From: Gracilibacillus salitolerans
Lineage (GTDB): Bacteria > Bacillota > Bacilli > Bacillales > Amphibacillaceae
Length of the DNA: 64,000 bases
Reading direction: 5' to 3'
Assembly: GCF_009650095.1 (NCBI RefSeq)
Contig: NZ_CP045915.1
Span: forward strand, 2,542,001 to 2,606,000
Positions within the stretch are counted from its first letter, which is position 1, and each line of letters opens with the position of its first letter. A model generated the notes under the pieces. It worked only from the letters and a program-made list of their open reading frames with translations. It had not been told where the DNA came from and made no database searches. Positions 9,362-17,489 of this stretch are shown here, one piece after another. A program made the translations under genes and the position numbers.

Positions 9362-10252
9362 TTAGCCTGCATAATAATTTTCCTGTAGAAAATGTAACTG
9401 ATGCCTTAATAATTGCATCTCTTCGTTATTTAATGGTACTAGTGGTAAACGAACTCCTCCAACGTCTATACCGTTCATAGCTAAAGCTGCTTTTACCGGT
9501 GTTGGACTTGGTGCCATAAATAAAGATTGCATAATCGGTAGCAAGAATTGGTGTAATTCCTGAGCTCGCAATATATCACCATTTTGACAAGCAGCAATCA
9601 TTTCGTTCATTTCGTTTCCAACTACATGTGAAGAGACAGATACAATTCCATTTGCTCCAATAGCAACAGCTGGCAGTGTTAAGTTATCATCACCGCTATA
9701 TAGAGAAAAGTCCTGGTCTGTTTTCCGGATAATTTTAGTCATTACATCTAGATTACCACTAGCTTCTTTTACTGAGACGATATTATCAATTTTAGAAAGA
9801 TCAATAATGGTTTCAGGATTAACATTAACACTCGTTCTACCTGGAATATTATATAACATCACAGGTAGAGTAGTAGCTTCTGCAATGACTCTAAAGTGTT
9901 GATATAAGCCTTCCTGTGAAGGTTTATTGTAATATGGTGCCACAAGCATGATCCCATCTACACCAATTGTCTCCGCTTTTTTCGTCAACTCGATAGATTC
10001 ACGCGTGTTGTTTGACCCGGTTCCCGCAATAACTGGTACTCGACCATTAACGGTTTTAACAGTAAATTTAATAAGGGATATTTTTTCTTCTTTTGATAAA
10101 GTTGGAGATTCACCAGTTGTACCAGTTACAACTAATGCATCTGTTCCATTTTGCAGTAAGTAGTTTATTAATCGTTCTGTTTTGCCATAATCAATTTCTC
10201 CATTTTGATCAAAAGGAGTTACCATCGCTGTTAATACACGTCCAAAGTTCAT
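9362..10252 (-). CDS. dapA: 4-hydroxy-tetrahydrodipicolinate synthase
   Basis: 296 residues from the ATG behind GAGGTGGACATATC; the longer frame to 10273 overlaps this ribosome site. It condenses pyruvate with aspartate semialdehyde in the diaminopimelate/lysine pathway. The Schiff-base lysine is in VSVKEASG, the catalytic tyrosine in LYNIPGRTS, and the GTTGES motif binds substrate. The gene stands alone behind a leader with a lysine riboswitch and an intrinsic terminator, so expression should fall when lysine is plentiful. Confidence 0.95.
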   Translation of the reverse strand: MNFGRVLTAMVTPFDQNGEIDYGKTERLINYLLQNGTDALVVTGTTGESPTLSKEEKISLIKFTVKTVNGRVPVIAGTGSNNTRESIELTKKAETIGVDGIMLVAPYYNKPSQEGLYQHFRVIAEATTLPVMLYNIPGRTSVNVNPETIIDLSKIDNIVSVKEASGNLDVMTKIIRKTDQDFSLYSGDDNLTLPAVAIGANGIVSVSSHVVGNEMNEMIAACQNGDILRAQELHQFLLPIMQSLFMAPSPTPVKAALAMNGIDVGGVRLPLVPLNNEEMQLLRHQLHFLQENYYAG

Positions 10253-10332
10253 GATATGTCCACCTCTATTCAAAGATTTAAAACAATTTGACTATTCCAT
10301 TGAATAGAGGGTATCTCATCACCAATGCGAAT

Positions 10333-10374
10333 TTAAAAAAAGATGCAACAATGAGGGCCTCATTGTTGCATCTT
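10333..10374 (-). terminator. Riboswitch-controlled terminator in the dapA leader
   Basis: On the minus strand, a near-perfect 16-bp stem (AAGATGCAACAATGAG / CTCATTGTTGCATCTT) is followed by seven T residues. It lies between the lysine aptamer and dapA, where a transcription-attenuation terminator is expected. The plus strand has no T-run after the stem. Confidence 0.9.
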
Positions 10375-10395
10375 GGATTCACATTGGATTCGATG

Positions 10396-10576
10396 CGTGA
10401 GATAGCCCTCCATATAGTTCGTCACTATATGACAGCCCAGCATTTATTCAATGAAGGACCAGTAATATAAGTTGATGAATACTTAGATTACTTCGGCAAA
10501 TTCCCCTTTCCATCATCTTCACTGGCTACATCAGCCTACAACAATGTACTAATGGTTTTTGCACCTCTATTCTCAC
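10396..10576 (-). promoter_or_regulatory. Lysine riboswitch (L-box) upstream of dapA
   Basis: Read on the minus strand, the region carries the L-box signature blocks in order: GAATAGAGGTGC at the 5' side of P1, GGAAAGGGGA, TTGCCGAAG, AATAAATG, GGGCTGTCA and GGAGGGCTATCTC closing P1. These match the B. subtilis lysC leader closely. A terminator and then dapA follow, so lysine binding should stop transcription. A 60-residue frame on the opposite strand here is only a shadow of the aptamer. Confidence 0.95.
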
Positions 10577-10624
10577 TTCAATAAAAATTGAAGTAAAATA
10601 TTTAATTGTTTTACGTTGTAACCA

Positions 10625-10653
10625 ACTATATCAAAAATTATCGATTCGTGCAA
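10625..10653 (-). promoter_or_regulatory. SigA-type promoter of the lysine riboswitch/dapA transcript
   Basis: TTGCAC, a 17-base spacer and TATAGT on the minus strand, about 40 bases upstream of the aptamer. Confidence 0.65.
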
Positions 10654-10675
10654 TCTGATTTTCAAAAAAATTTTC

Positions 10676-10703
10676 TTGACAATATGGAAATATTTGATAT
10701 GAT
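10676..10703 (+). promoter_or_regulatory. SigA-type promoter of the TPP riboswitch/ykoEDC transcript
   Basis: TTGACA, a 16-base spacer and TATGAT, about 30 bases before the thi-box; back to back with the dapA promoter. Confidence 0.75.
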
Positions 10704-10734
10704 GAAGTCGAATTAAATATTATAAACACATTCC

Positions 10735-10822
10735 ACTAGGGGTGTCTTCTAAAGACTGAGATTAAAGTAATACTTTAAGACCCTTAGAACCTGATCTGGA
10801 TAATACCAGCGTAGGGAAGTGG
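10735..10822 (+). promoter_or_regulatory. TPP riboswitch (thi-box)
   Basis: The conserved blocks are present in order: ACTAGGGGTGTC, AGACTGAGA, ACCCTTAGAACCTGATCTGG, ATAATACCAGCGTAGGGAAGT. It is followed by a terminator and then by ykoE, so thiamine pyrophosphate should switch the transporter off. Confidence 0.97.
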
Positions 10823-10862
10823 CTAGTATCTAATATAGCAATACTTTTATATGGATAAGTAT

Positions 10863-10900
10863 AGCCACTATCTCTACGTATGTATGGATAGTGGCTTTTT
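10863..10900 (+). terminator. TPP-riboswitch-controlled terminator
   Basis: Stem AGCCACTATC / GATAGTGGCT followed by TTTTGTGTTTT, between the thi-box and ykoE; the left arm can pair alternatively with the aptamer 3' side (AGTGGCTAGTATC). Confidence 0.88.
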
Positions 10901-10992
10901 GTGTTTTAAGGAGGTTTGTGGCGCAATTCAGATGGGAGCGTAGAACTTGTAATCCTAGTACTTATCCATAATCTAAAAGGAGATGTTTGTAC

Positions 10993-11583
10993 ATGAAAAA
11001 ATCTTTAACATTAACCGATATTTTAATTACTATTGTTATTGCCTTTATTTTTAGTGTGATCTATAAGCTTTGGGGTCCATTATACAGTTTAGTAGGAGTG
11101 TTTGGTTTACATGTAGACCAGTTAATTTATGGTATGTGGTTTATGGCTGCGACGGTAGCTTTTCTTATTATTCGCAAGCCGGGTATTGCTTTATTAGCAG
11201 AACTTGCGGCTGCTCAGGGAGAATTTTTGTTTGGTGGGCAATGGGGCATATCCTTGCTGTTATATGGTCTTGTCCAGGGGGTAGGTTGTGAATTAGTTTT
11301 TGCTATGTATCGATATAAAAGTTACCGATTGTATGTAACATGTTTGGCTGCAGTAGGAGCAACAATCGGCTCGCTTTTATTAGATGTCTTTTACGGATAT
11401 ATTGATTCATTAGCCGCTTGGAACCTCACGTTATTAATAGTGAACAGATTAATTGGAGCGATATTAATTACTGGTGTCTTTGCTTATTATTTAGTGGAAG
11501 CATTGGACAAAACTGGCGTAACCAAAGCATTTCGTCCAATTTCTCAAGATGATTATCAAATGCTTGAAGATGAGGTAAATTAA
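10993..11583 (+). CDS. ykoE: ECF transporter S component YkoE (thiamine/HMP-related)
   Basis: 196 residues from the ATG behind AAAAGGAGATG. It is a hydrophobic protein of about six membrane segments, with the typical YkoE AELAAAQGEFLFGGQWG segment that probably forms the vitamin-binding site. It is the substrate-specific subunit of an energy-coupling-factor transporter, whose B. subtilis counterpart is linked to thiamine or its hydroxymethylpyrimidine moiety. The TPP riboswitch upstream supports that. It is directly followed by the ATPase and permease genes. The B. subtilis partner ykoF is absent here. Confidence 0.92.
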   Translation: MKKSLTLTDILITIVIAFIFSVIYKLWGPLYSLVGVFGLHVDQLIYGMWFMAATVAFLIIRKPGIALLAELAAAQGEFLFGGQWGISLLLYGLVQGVGCELVFAMYRYKSYRLYVTCLAAVGATIGSLLLDVFYGYIDSLAAWNLTLLIVNRLIGAILITGVFAYYLVEALDKTGVTKAFRPISQDDYQMLEDEVN

Positions 11584-11584
11584 A

Positions 11585-13039
11585 ATGTTAGAAGTGAAAA
11601 ATTTACGAGCTAAGTTCCCTATCTCAACATCATTATTATTCAAAGATTTGTCGTTATCCATAAATAAAGGCGAGAAAGTGCTGCTTGTAGGTCCATCAGG
11701 TTCAGGCAAATCAACATTGCTTCAAATTATGGCAGGATTAATTCCAGATGTAATAGAGATGCCTATTAAAGCAGAAAAACTTAATGTATCAGATTCGTAC
11801 GGAATGGTGTTTCAAGATCCTGATGCACAGTTTTGTATGCCCTATCTAGACGAAGAGATTGCTTTTGTTTTAGAAAACAAAAAAACTCCACAGCAAGACA
11901 TGACTGATTTAATCGTCCATTACTTGGATAAGGTTGGATTACAATTGGATGATCAACACATTTCCATTCAACATTTATCTGGTGGAATGAAACAGCGCCT
12001 AGCAATTGCATCGGTGTTAGCCTTGGAACCTGAAGTACTATTCTTAGATGAACCAACTGCTATGCTGGATCAGAATGGCACTAAACAAGTTTGGGACACT
12101 TTGAAAAAAGTTTCAGAGGATAAGACAGTGGTGATTGTAGAACATAAAATTGATCATGTTTTACCCTTAGTTGATCGAGTGATTATTTTGGATGAAACGG
12201 GTGCTATAGTGGCTGACGGAAAACCAAACGATATCTTCAGCCGATTCCGAAGCAAGCTGTATCAATATGGAATATGGTATCCAAACATTTGGAATGACTA
12301 TGCACGTCAACTTCCTGATTATTCCCATTATGATAACAGTCATCAACCGATAATAACCATGGATTCCTTTTACGGTTATTATCAAAAACAAAAAAAAATG
12401 CATGTAGATGATGCAGTGATTCATCGAGGAGATTGGCTGGCGATAACTGGTGAGAATGGTTCAGGTAAAAGTACGTTGATGCTTGCTATGATGAAACTCA
12501 TAAAAACATCAGGTGAAATTAGCTATTTTTTATCAGATGATATTAATACATGTGATTATCGGAAAATGGGTTATGTATTCCAAAACCCTGAACTACAATT
12601 TATCACTAATAGTGTTCATGCCGAACTAGAACATTCATTAAAAAATAGTGATGTTCCACCTAAACGGTTTAAAGATAGGATAGAAGCACATCTAAAAACA
12701 TATAACTTATATCATGTAAAAGATCACCATCCGTATCAATTATCGGTAGGTCAAAAGAAACGATTAAGTGTAGCAACCGCTACAATTGCAGATGTAGATA
12801 TTCTATTATTAGATGAACCGACCTTTGGCCAGGATGCAAAAAACACTTTTCAAATGCTCGAACTATTTGAAGAATGCCGGAAAAATGGTATCACCATCGT
12901 TATGGTTACGCACCAGCCTGAAATAGTTGAACTATATGCAACGAAGGAATGGCGAATAAAAGATGGGGAACTCATGGAAATCTTAGACCTTTCCAGACTG
13001 GAAGAAAATATCTTGAAGGATGATATGTATGTCTATTAG
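11585..13039 (+). CDS. ykoD: ECF transporter double ATPase YkoD
   Basis: A 484-residue fusion of two ABC ATPase domains. The N-terminal half has Walker A GPSGSGKST (about residue 37), signature LSGGMKQR and Walker B VLFLDEPTA. The C-terminal half has Walker A GENGSGKST (about 294), the degenerate signature LSVGQKKR and Walker B ILLLDEPTF. It powers uptake together with YkoE and YkoC. The start lies one base past the ykoE stop with ribosome site GAGGTAA. It overlaps ykoC by about 11 bases. Confidence 0.94.
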   Translation: MLEVKNLRAKFPISTSLLFKDLSLSINKGEKVLLVGPSGSGKSTLLQIMAGLIPDVIEMPIKAEKLNVSDSYGMVFQDPDAQFCMPYLDEEIAFVLENKKTPQQDMTDLIVHYLDKVGLQLDDQHISIQHLSGGMKQRLAIASVLALEPEVLFLDEPTAMLDQNGTKQVWDTLKKVSEDKTVVIVEHKIDHVLPLVDRVIILDETGAIVADGKPNDIFSRFRSKLYQYGIWYPNIWNDYARQLPDYSHYDNSHQPIITMDSFYGYYQKQKKMHVDDAVIHRGDWLAITGENGSGKSTLMLAMMKLIKTSGEISYFLSDDINTCDYRKMGYVFQNPELQFITNSVHAELEHSLKNSDVPPKRFKDRIEAHLKTYNLYHVKDHHPYQLSVGQKKRLSVATATIADVDILLLDEPTFGQDAKNTFQMLELFEECRKNGITIVMVTHQPEIVELYATKEWRIKDGELMEILDLSRLEENILKDDMYVY

Positions 13040-13823
13040 TATTAGTTACCAACCAACATGGTTACATCGTATAAACCCTAGTTTTAAATTATTAGCCCTA
13101 ACCGCTCTGTTTATCGGTATGTTGTTTATCCATAATCCTAACTTTTTGTTATATATGATTATTGGTGCTAGTGCGCTATATCTTTTTGGTACCGGTCATA
13201 GTTGGAAAGTTATCGGGTTATTAGCTATTCCATTAACGATCATTTTCCTTTCTTCATCCACAACAATGATCTTTTTTGGGGAGGGGGAGCATACATGGTT
13301 TAAATTTGGCCTCATACATATCACAGAGGAGAGCTTTTACCGTGGCATTCACTTAGGATTAAGAAGTATAGTTTTCGGTCTTTTGAGTTTACTATTTGCC
13401 TTAACGACCAGACCTGTATATTTATTTTACTCTACGATGCAGCAATTAAAGTTAAAACCAAAGTATGCTTATAGTTTTATGGCGGCAATTCGAATGTTAC
13501 CAATCATTGTGGAAGAATTCCAAACATTACGTCAAGCATTCAAAGTGAGAGGTGTCCAATATTCTAAAGGAATTAAGGGGATGTACGAAAAGATAAAATT
13601 ATATGCTATTCCTTTATTAGCCCAAAGTATTCGGCGAGCACATCGAATTGCCGTAGCGATGGAGGCGAAACAATTCTCGAAAAATAATAAGAGAACCTTC
13701 TATTATCATTTAGGTTATACAAATAAAGATCTATTATTTTTTCTCTTCCTACTAGTTTGGTTGATAATTTCGTATGTTTGCAGTAATCAATTTGTCGTAT
13801 TTCCAGTTGAGTATGTGCGGTGA
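13029..13823 (+). CDS. ykoC: ECF transporter transmembrane (T) component YkoC
   Basis: 264 residues from the ATG preceded by GAAGGATGAT; the in-frame ATG at 13020 overlaps that site. It is a CbiQ/EcfT-type permease with several membrane helices and the coupling motif AIRMLPIIVEEFQTLRQA followed by a second one near RRAHRIAVAMEAK, which contact the two ATPase halves of YkoD. It is the last gene of the TPP-regulated operon. Confidence 0.92.
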   Translation: MSISISYQPTWLHRINPSFKLLALTALFIGMLFIHNPNFLLYMIIGASALYLFGTGHSWKVIGLLAIPLTIIFLSSSTTMIFFGEGEHTWFKFGLIHITEESFYRGIHLGLRSIVFGLLSLLFALTTRPVYLFYSTMQQLKLKPKYAYSFMAAIRMLPIIVEEFQTLRQAFKVRGVQYSKGIKGMYEKIKLYAIPLLAQSIRRAHRIAVAMEAKQFSKNNKRTFYYHLGYTNKDLLFFLFLLVWLIISYVCSNQFVVFPVEYVR

Positions 13824-13840
13824 AAAGATACATGATTGAG

Positions 13841-13880
13841 GAATAAACCTGTTTAATAAACATGGTTTATTCTTTTTTTC
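13841..13880 (+). terminator. Terminator of the ykoEDC operon
   Basis: Stem GAATAAACC / GGTTTATTC followed by TTTTTTTC, 18 bases after the ykoC stop. Confidence 0.88.
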
Positions 13881-13952
13881 TTTATTGATCGTAGAGCTCT
13901 CTCAATTTACCCTTCAAGAAAATTTACTTTTTATTCACTGATTAAAAAAGGC

Positions 13953-13980
13953 TTTACAAATTCTAATCACTTTGTATAAT
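13953..13980 (+). promoter_or_regulatory. SigA-type promoter of the TetR gene
   Basis: TTTACA, 16-base spacer, perfect TATAAT. Confidence 0.7.
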
Positions 13981-13987
13981 TAATGAT

Positions 13988-14017
13988 ATATAACAATTGA
14001 TATATATTGAGTTATAT
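13988..14017 (+). promoter_or_regulatory. Palindromic operator candidate for the adjacent TetR regulator
   Basis: Inverted arms ATATAAC(AAT) and (ATTGA)GTTATAT lie at the transcription start, directly after the -10 box. Position and symmetry fit autorepression by the TetR-family protein encoded 40 bases downstream. Confidence 0.55.
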
Positions 14018-14058
14018 GCATACTTAGAAAAATTGTAATCATAAAAGGAGAGACTGTC

Positions 14059-14634
14059 ATGCCACCTAAAAATAAGTTTTCCAAGGAGCAAATCGTTGAT
14101 GCTGCTTTTAACATTGCCAATATAGATGGGATTGATAGTATGACCATAAGAAAAGTGGCCAACCAATTGGGAAGTTCGATTGCACCTATTTACGTTAATT
14201 TTAATGATGTTGAAGAACTGAAACGGGCTGTGGTAAAAAAGGTCGTTGATGTAAGTCAGCGTATGTTAAAAGAACAAAATACCGGAAACCCATTCGCCGA
14301 TATAGGCTATGCCAGTCTTCAGTTTGCCAGGGAGTACCCTATTCTGTTCAGAGATTTTGTGATGAAACCAAATGATTATTTGTTGGATTATGATCAAGAA
14401 ATGGGTGATGAGCTTGCAGCCCATATGAAAAAAGATCCGAAACTTAAAGGTTTCACAGACCAGGAACTCAAGATAATTTTATTTAAAATGAGAGCCTTTC
14501 AAATGGGTCTATCTGTAATGGTTGCTAATGGTTTGCTCCAAGAGAAATTTGATATAGAAAAAATGAAAGAGATTTTAGACAGTGTTGCCGAAGATGTTGT
14601 AACTGCTACTCGTCAACGTAATAAAAAGGATTAA
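14059..14634 (+). CDS. TetR/AcrR family transcriptional regulator
   Basis: 191 residues, start supported by AAAGGAGAGACTGTC. The N-terminal helix-turn-helix is visible in IVDAAFNIANIDGIDSMTIR and KVANQLGSSIAPIYVNFND (residues about 12-50). The C-terminal ligand domain is of TetR_C type. A palindrome overlaps its promoter. A serine hydrolase gene follows 62 bases later without an obvious terminator, so the two are probably one operon and the hydrolase a likely target. Ligand unknown. Confidence 0.88.
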   Translation: MPPKNKFSKEQIVDAAFNIANIDGIDSMTIRKVANQLGSSIAPIYVNFNDVEELKRAVVKKVVDVSQRMLKEQNTGNPFADIGYASLQFAREYPILFRDFVMKPNDYLLDYDQEMGDELAAHMKKDPKLKGFTDQELKIILFKMRAFQMGLSVMVANGLLQEKFDIEKMKEILDSVAEDVVTATRQRNKKD

Positions 14635-14696
14635 AAACGAGAAAGCAGAGCCGTAATGGTCGTCGAATCCATTACGTCAAACAGGAGGTTTTACTA

Positions 14697-15761
14697 ATGC
14701 TCAAAAAAGTGGATGAATCGTTTCTCCATCATACAGTCAAGCAAATGATTAAAAAAAGAAACAATTTCGGAGCTGTGCTGTGTGTCGAACAAGTGGACAA
14801 TGATTTTTCTTGGGTCGGTGCAGCGGGTAACGTTGAAGAAGATGATCAATATTTTATTGCAAGTGTTACTAAATTATACGTAACAGCCGTAGTTTTGAAA
14901 TTAAGATCGGAAAATCAATTGCAATTGGAAGATCACATAGCAAACTATTTATCTGAAGATATCGTCCGTTCCATTCACGTTTTGGATGGGGTTGATTATT
15001 CCAACGACATTACCATTAAACATTTGATCTCCAATACATCGGGTATACCGGATTATTTCGCCTATAAACAGTCCAATGGTAAAACGGTTGCTTCAGAGCT
15101 CTTCAATGGCAAAGATCAGGATTGGTCACTAGAAAAAACATTGGTTTTAGTAAAAAAGCTAAAACCAAAATTTAAGCCGGGAGAAAGGGGAAAAGTCAAT
15201 TATTCAGATACAAACTATCAACTTCTTGGAAGAATTATTGAAAACATTACTGGATTGAACATTTCAGAAGTGTTTCAAACGTTGATATTTGATGAGCTGA
15301 ATCTATCAAAAACGTATGTATATGAAGATGTAAATGATACCAAACCTGTGTCTTTATACTATAAATCCAATGCTGTGCACCTCCCGGTGTATATGTCTTC
15401 CGTTGCCCCAGAAGGAGGTATCGTATCGACCGCCAAAGAAACGATGATATTTTTAAAAGCTTTTTTCAATGGTCGTTTTTTTCCAAAAGAGGAACTGGAA
15501 GAACTCAAACAATGGAATTTAATCTATTTCCCTGGACAATTCTATTATGGCATTGGATTAGAAAAACTATGGGTGCCGCGAATCGTCTCACCGTTGAAAC
15601 CGATTAAGGAAATACTAGGTTTTTGGGGTCAGTCTGGTGCCTTTGCCTTTTATAATCCTGAGCGAGATGTATACTTCACAGGTACTATCAATCAAAGCAG
15701 CGGTTTTGGTCATAGCGCAGCTTTCAAAGCGATGATAAAAATAATTAAATCCATCTCTTAA
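14697..15761 (+). CDS. Serine hydrolase, beta-lactamase class C / penicillin-binding-protein-like
   Basis: 354 residues, ribosome site AGGAGGTTTT. The active-site motif SVTK is at 56-59, the second motif is YSD in KVNYSDTNYQ (normally YxN), and the third is GQSG (normally KTG or HxG). There is no signal peptide, so it is probably cytosolic and more likely an esterase or peptidase than a secreted beta-lactamase. It follows the TetR gene and is probably controlled by it. Any role in antibiotic resistance is not supported by the sequence. Confidence 0.85.
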   Translation: MLKKVDESFLHHTVKQMIKKRNNFGAVLCVEQVDNDFSWVGAAGNVEEDDQYFIASVTKLYVTAVVLKLRSENQLQLEDHIANYLSEDIVRSIHVLDGVDYSNDITIKHLISNTSGIPDYFAYKQSNGKTVASELFNGKDQDWSLEKTLVLVKKLKPKFKPGERGKVNYSDTNYQLLGRIIENITGLNISEVFQTLIFDELNLSKTYVYEDVNDTKPVSLYYKSNAVHLPVYMSSVAPEGGIVSTAKETMIFLKAFFNGRFFPKEELEELKQWNLIYFPGQFYYGIGLEKLWVPRIVSPLKPIKEILGFWGQSGAFAFYNPERDVYFTGTINQSSGFGHSAAFKAMIKIIKSIS

Positions 15762-16333
15762 CATTATTGGATTATTTATCTATTTGGAGAAAAGAAGATA
15801 GGTACACATTAATAAAGAATTTAAACGTTCTTCAAGTATAATAGTATTATTTACTTTGAATGCTCGCTCACCGGTCATCTTAGCCTATTTGTCCATCTAC
15901 GCCGTATTTTCGTTTGGATTCATTGTGTTGCTGTTCTAACCTAATAAATGCCGTCTTGGTTTAATTATATAAGATTGTTGGTGTAATTATAATATTTGTT
16001 GCTTTTCAAATGGCTTTCCCCAATACTAACTAATATCGGAAAAGACTGTTTCTCAAACGGGCGCGGTTTGGATACAAAGTATAGTCGCTCCTTACCAGGC
16101 AGATTCTAATTGTTCTGAATACAATTAGATATAAATATTTAGAAACTTAGGTAATTTTCTTATTTGAAGCTAGTTGATTTTTTTAAAATTGGACGTGCAA
16201 AATATTGCCTAAAAAAGATGCAAATTAGCAGTAATGTGACACATAAATGGGGATGCCCGATATAAATGAATAATATGGCGTTCAAAAATCTGTTATACTA
16301 GTCAAAGAAATGAAAACTAGTAGGAGATCAGAC
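15762..16333 (+). other. Non-coding gap with a short possible gene remnant
   Basis: No intact gene. A frame without a start runs from 15802 to 15939 and encodes a hydrophobic tail (SPVILAYLSIYAVFSFGF), and a second open stretch near 16040 reads TGAVWIQSIVAPYQAD. Both look like decayed coding DNA, but no family is recognised. A promoter-like region for the YkgJ gene lies just before 16310. Confidence 0.35.
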
Positions 16334-17059
16334 ATGAATCATTATTTAACACATAAAGAAATTATAGAGAAATGTAATGAATTAAATGAAAAATATCAAA
16401 TTAACGAAGATGTTTTTTATCAAATCGTTGATCAATTAATAGATAGCAATCTTTCCCCAGATCAAAAATTAGTCCATAGTTTTCAGCTTCTACTTGAAGC
16501 CGTATCAACAGAAATTGAGCAAATGGAAAAGGCTGTGGAACTGGAGCCAACTTGTCGAATGGGTTGTGCGTTTTGTTGCTATTTTCCAATTGTAATCAAT
16601 AAAATGGAAGCAAAGTTAATCGAGAACTCTATCAGACAAATGCCAAAAGAACGAAAAGAAAGATTGGAGAAACATTTTGCCAATTACTATCGAGAGTATA
16701 AGGGGAAGGTCGACCAATTTTCCAACTTGGATGTAGCAGATCAGAACAAAAAGTATAACTATAAAAAATCTCTATTACCTTGTGTCATGTTAGACACAGA
16801 AACGAATCAATGTCTGGCATACGAGATACGACCTTTACCATGCAGAACATATGTGAATTATAGTGATCCCACAGTTTGCGCTGATAATGTCATGCCCGAA
16901 GAGACGATCAGTTATGAATTTCTGTACCAAGAGTACATGGGAGCTATCAATGAATTATTAATGTATTTATATGAGCAGGAGGATACAGGAAAGATTGAAT
17001 ATCCGAATGACTTGTATCAGGAAGATTTGTTAATAAACTGGATGAAAGATTTTAGCTAG
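16334..17059 (+). CDS. YkgJ-family cysteine cluster protein
   Basis: 241 residues from the ATG behind GTAGGAGATCAGAC; the frame start at 16310 lacks a ribosome site. The family's putative zinc/iron cluster is visible: CRMGCAFCCYFPI (about residue 75), LPCVML (about 147), CLAYEIRPLPCRTY (about 158) and a later Cys. YkgJ proteins are proposed metal-binding proteins of unknown function. A long acidic helix precedes the cluster and an acidic tail follows it. Confidence 0.82.
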   Translation: MNHYLTHKEIIEKCNELNEKYQINEDVFYQIVDQLIDSNLSPDQKLVHSFQLLLEAVSTEIEQMEKAVELEPTCRMGCAFCCYFPIVINKMEAKLIENSIRQMPKERKERLEKHFANYYREYKGKVDQFSNLDVADQNKKYNYKKSLLPCVMLDTETNQCLAYEIRPLPCRTYVNYSDPTVCADNVMPEETISYEFLYQEYMGAINELLMYLYEQEDTGKIEYPNDLYQEDLLINWMKDFS

Positions 17060-17139
17060 AAATTATTTTAGTTCGCTCCGAATTTTCGTATACGCAAGCA
17101 AAAGTTTGCAATACTAAGGGAAAAAGGAGTGTGGTGAAA

Positions 17140-17451
17140 ATGCGAAAGTTTTTTATTGCATGTTTATTGACGATCACTATTGGAGGATTATTCCTGTCAT
17201 CTGTTCAGGCTGAAACGGAGGAAGTGAAGCTTTCTGACGGGCAGATAGACGAGATCAAAACGTTGAAACAGGAAGTAATGGAAAAAGAAAAGCAAATCAT
17301 TGAGAAGTATATAGAATACGGTGTGTTTCCGGAAGAAAAAGGACAAAAAATAATCGATCATATGGAGAAAAAATATGAAAAACTCCAAGAAAATAATTTC
17401 ATACCAAAATGGGATCGTAAACATCACATGCAATGTGATAAAGAAGAATAA
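17140..17451 (+). CDS. Secreted DUF2680 family protein (YckD-like)
   Basis: 103 residues from the ATG (AAAAAGGAGTG upstream; two in-frame GTG codons just before it are less well spaced). A signal peptide (KKFFIACLLTITIGG..., cleavage near VQAETEE) precedes a Lys/Glu-rich helical domain with KYIEYGVFPEEKGQKI, close to B. subtilis YckD. Function unknown. Confidence 0.8.
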   Translation: MRKFFIACLLTITIGGLFLSSVQAETEEVKLSDGQIDEIKTLKQEVMEKEKQIIEKYIEYGVFPEEKGQKIIDHMEKKYEKLQENNFIPKWDRKHHMQCDKEE

Positions 17452-17456
17452 TTAAA

Positions 17457-17489
17457 AATAATGCTTACCTTCAGAAGGTAAGCATTATT
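17457..17489 (-). terminator. Terminator of the CAP-domain gene, also facing yckD
   Basis: 15-bp stem AATAATGCTTACCTT / AAGGTAAGCATTATT with a three-base loop. On the minus strand it runs into TTTTTAATT. The CAP-gene stop codon is within the stem. Confidence 0.8.

Noticed and set aside
10288..10470. A 60-residue plus-strand ORF upstream of the TPP riboswitch
   Set aside because: It is the reverse complement of the dapA leader (lysine aptamer and terminator); no ribosome site or protein family.
14697..15761. Beta-lactamase resistance gene
   Set aside because: There is no signal peptide and the second and third motifs are altered, so a resistance role is not supported.
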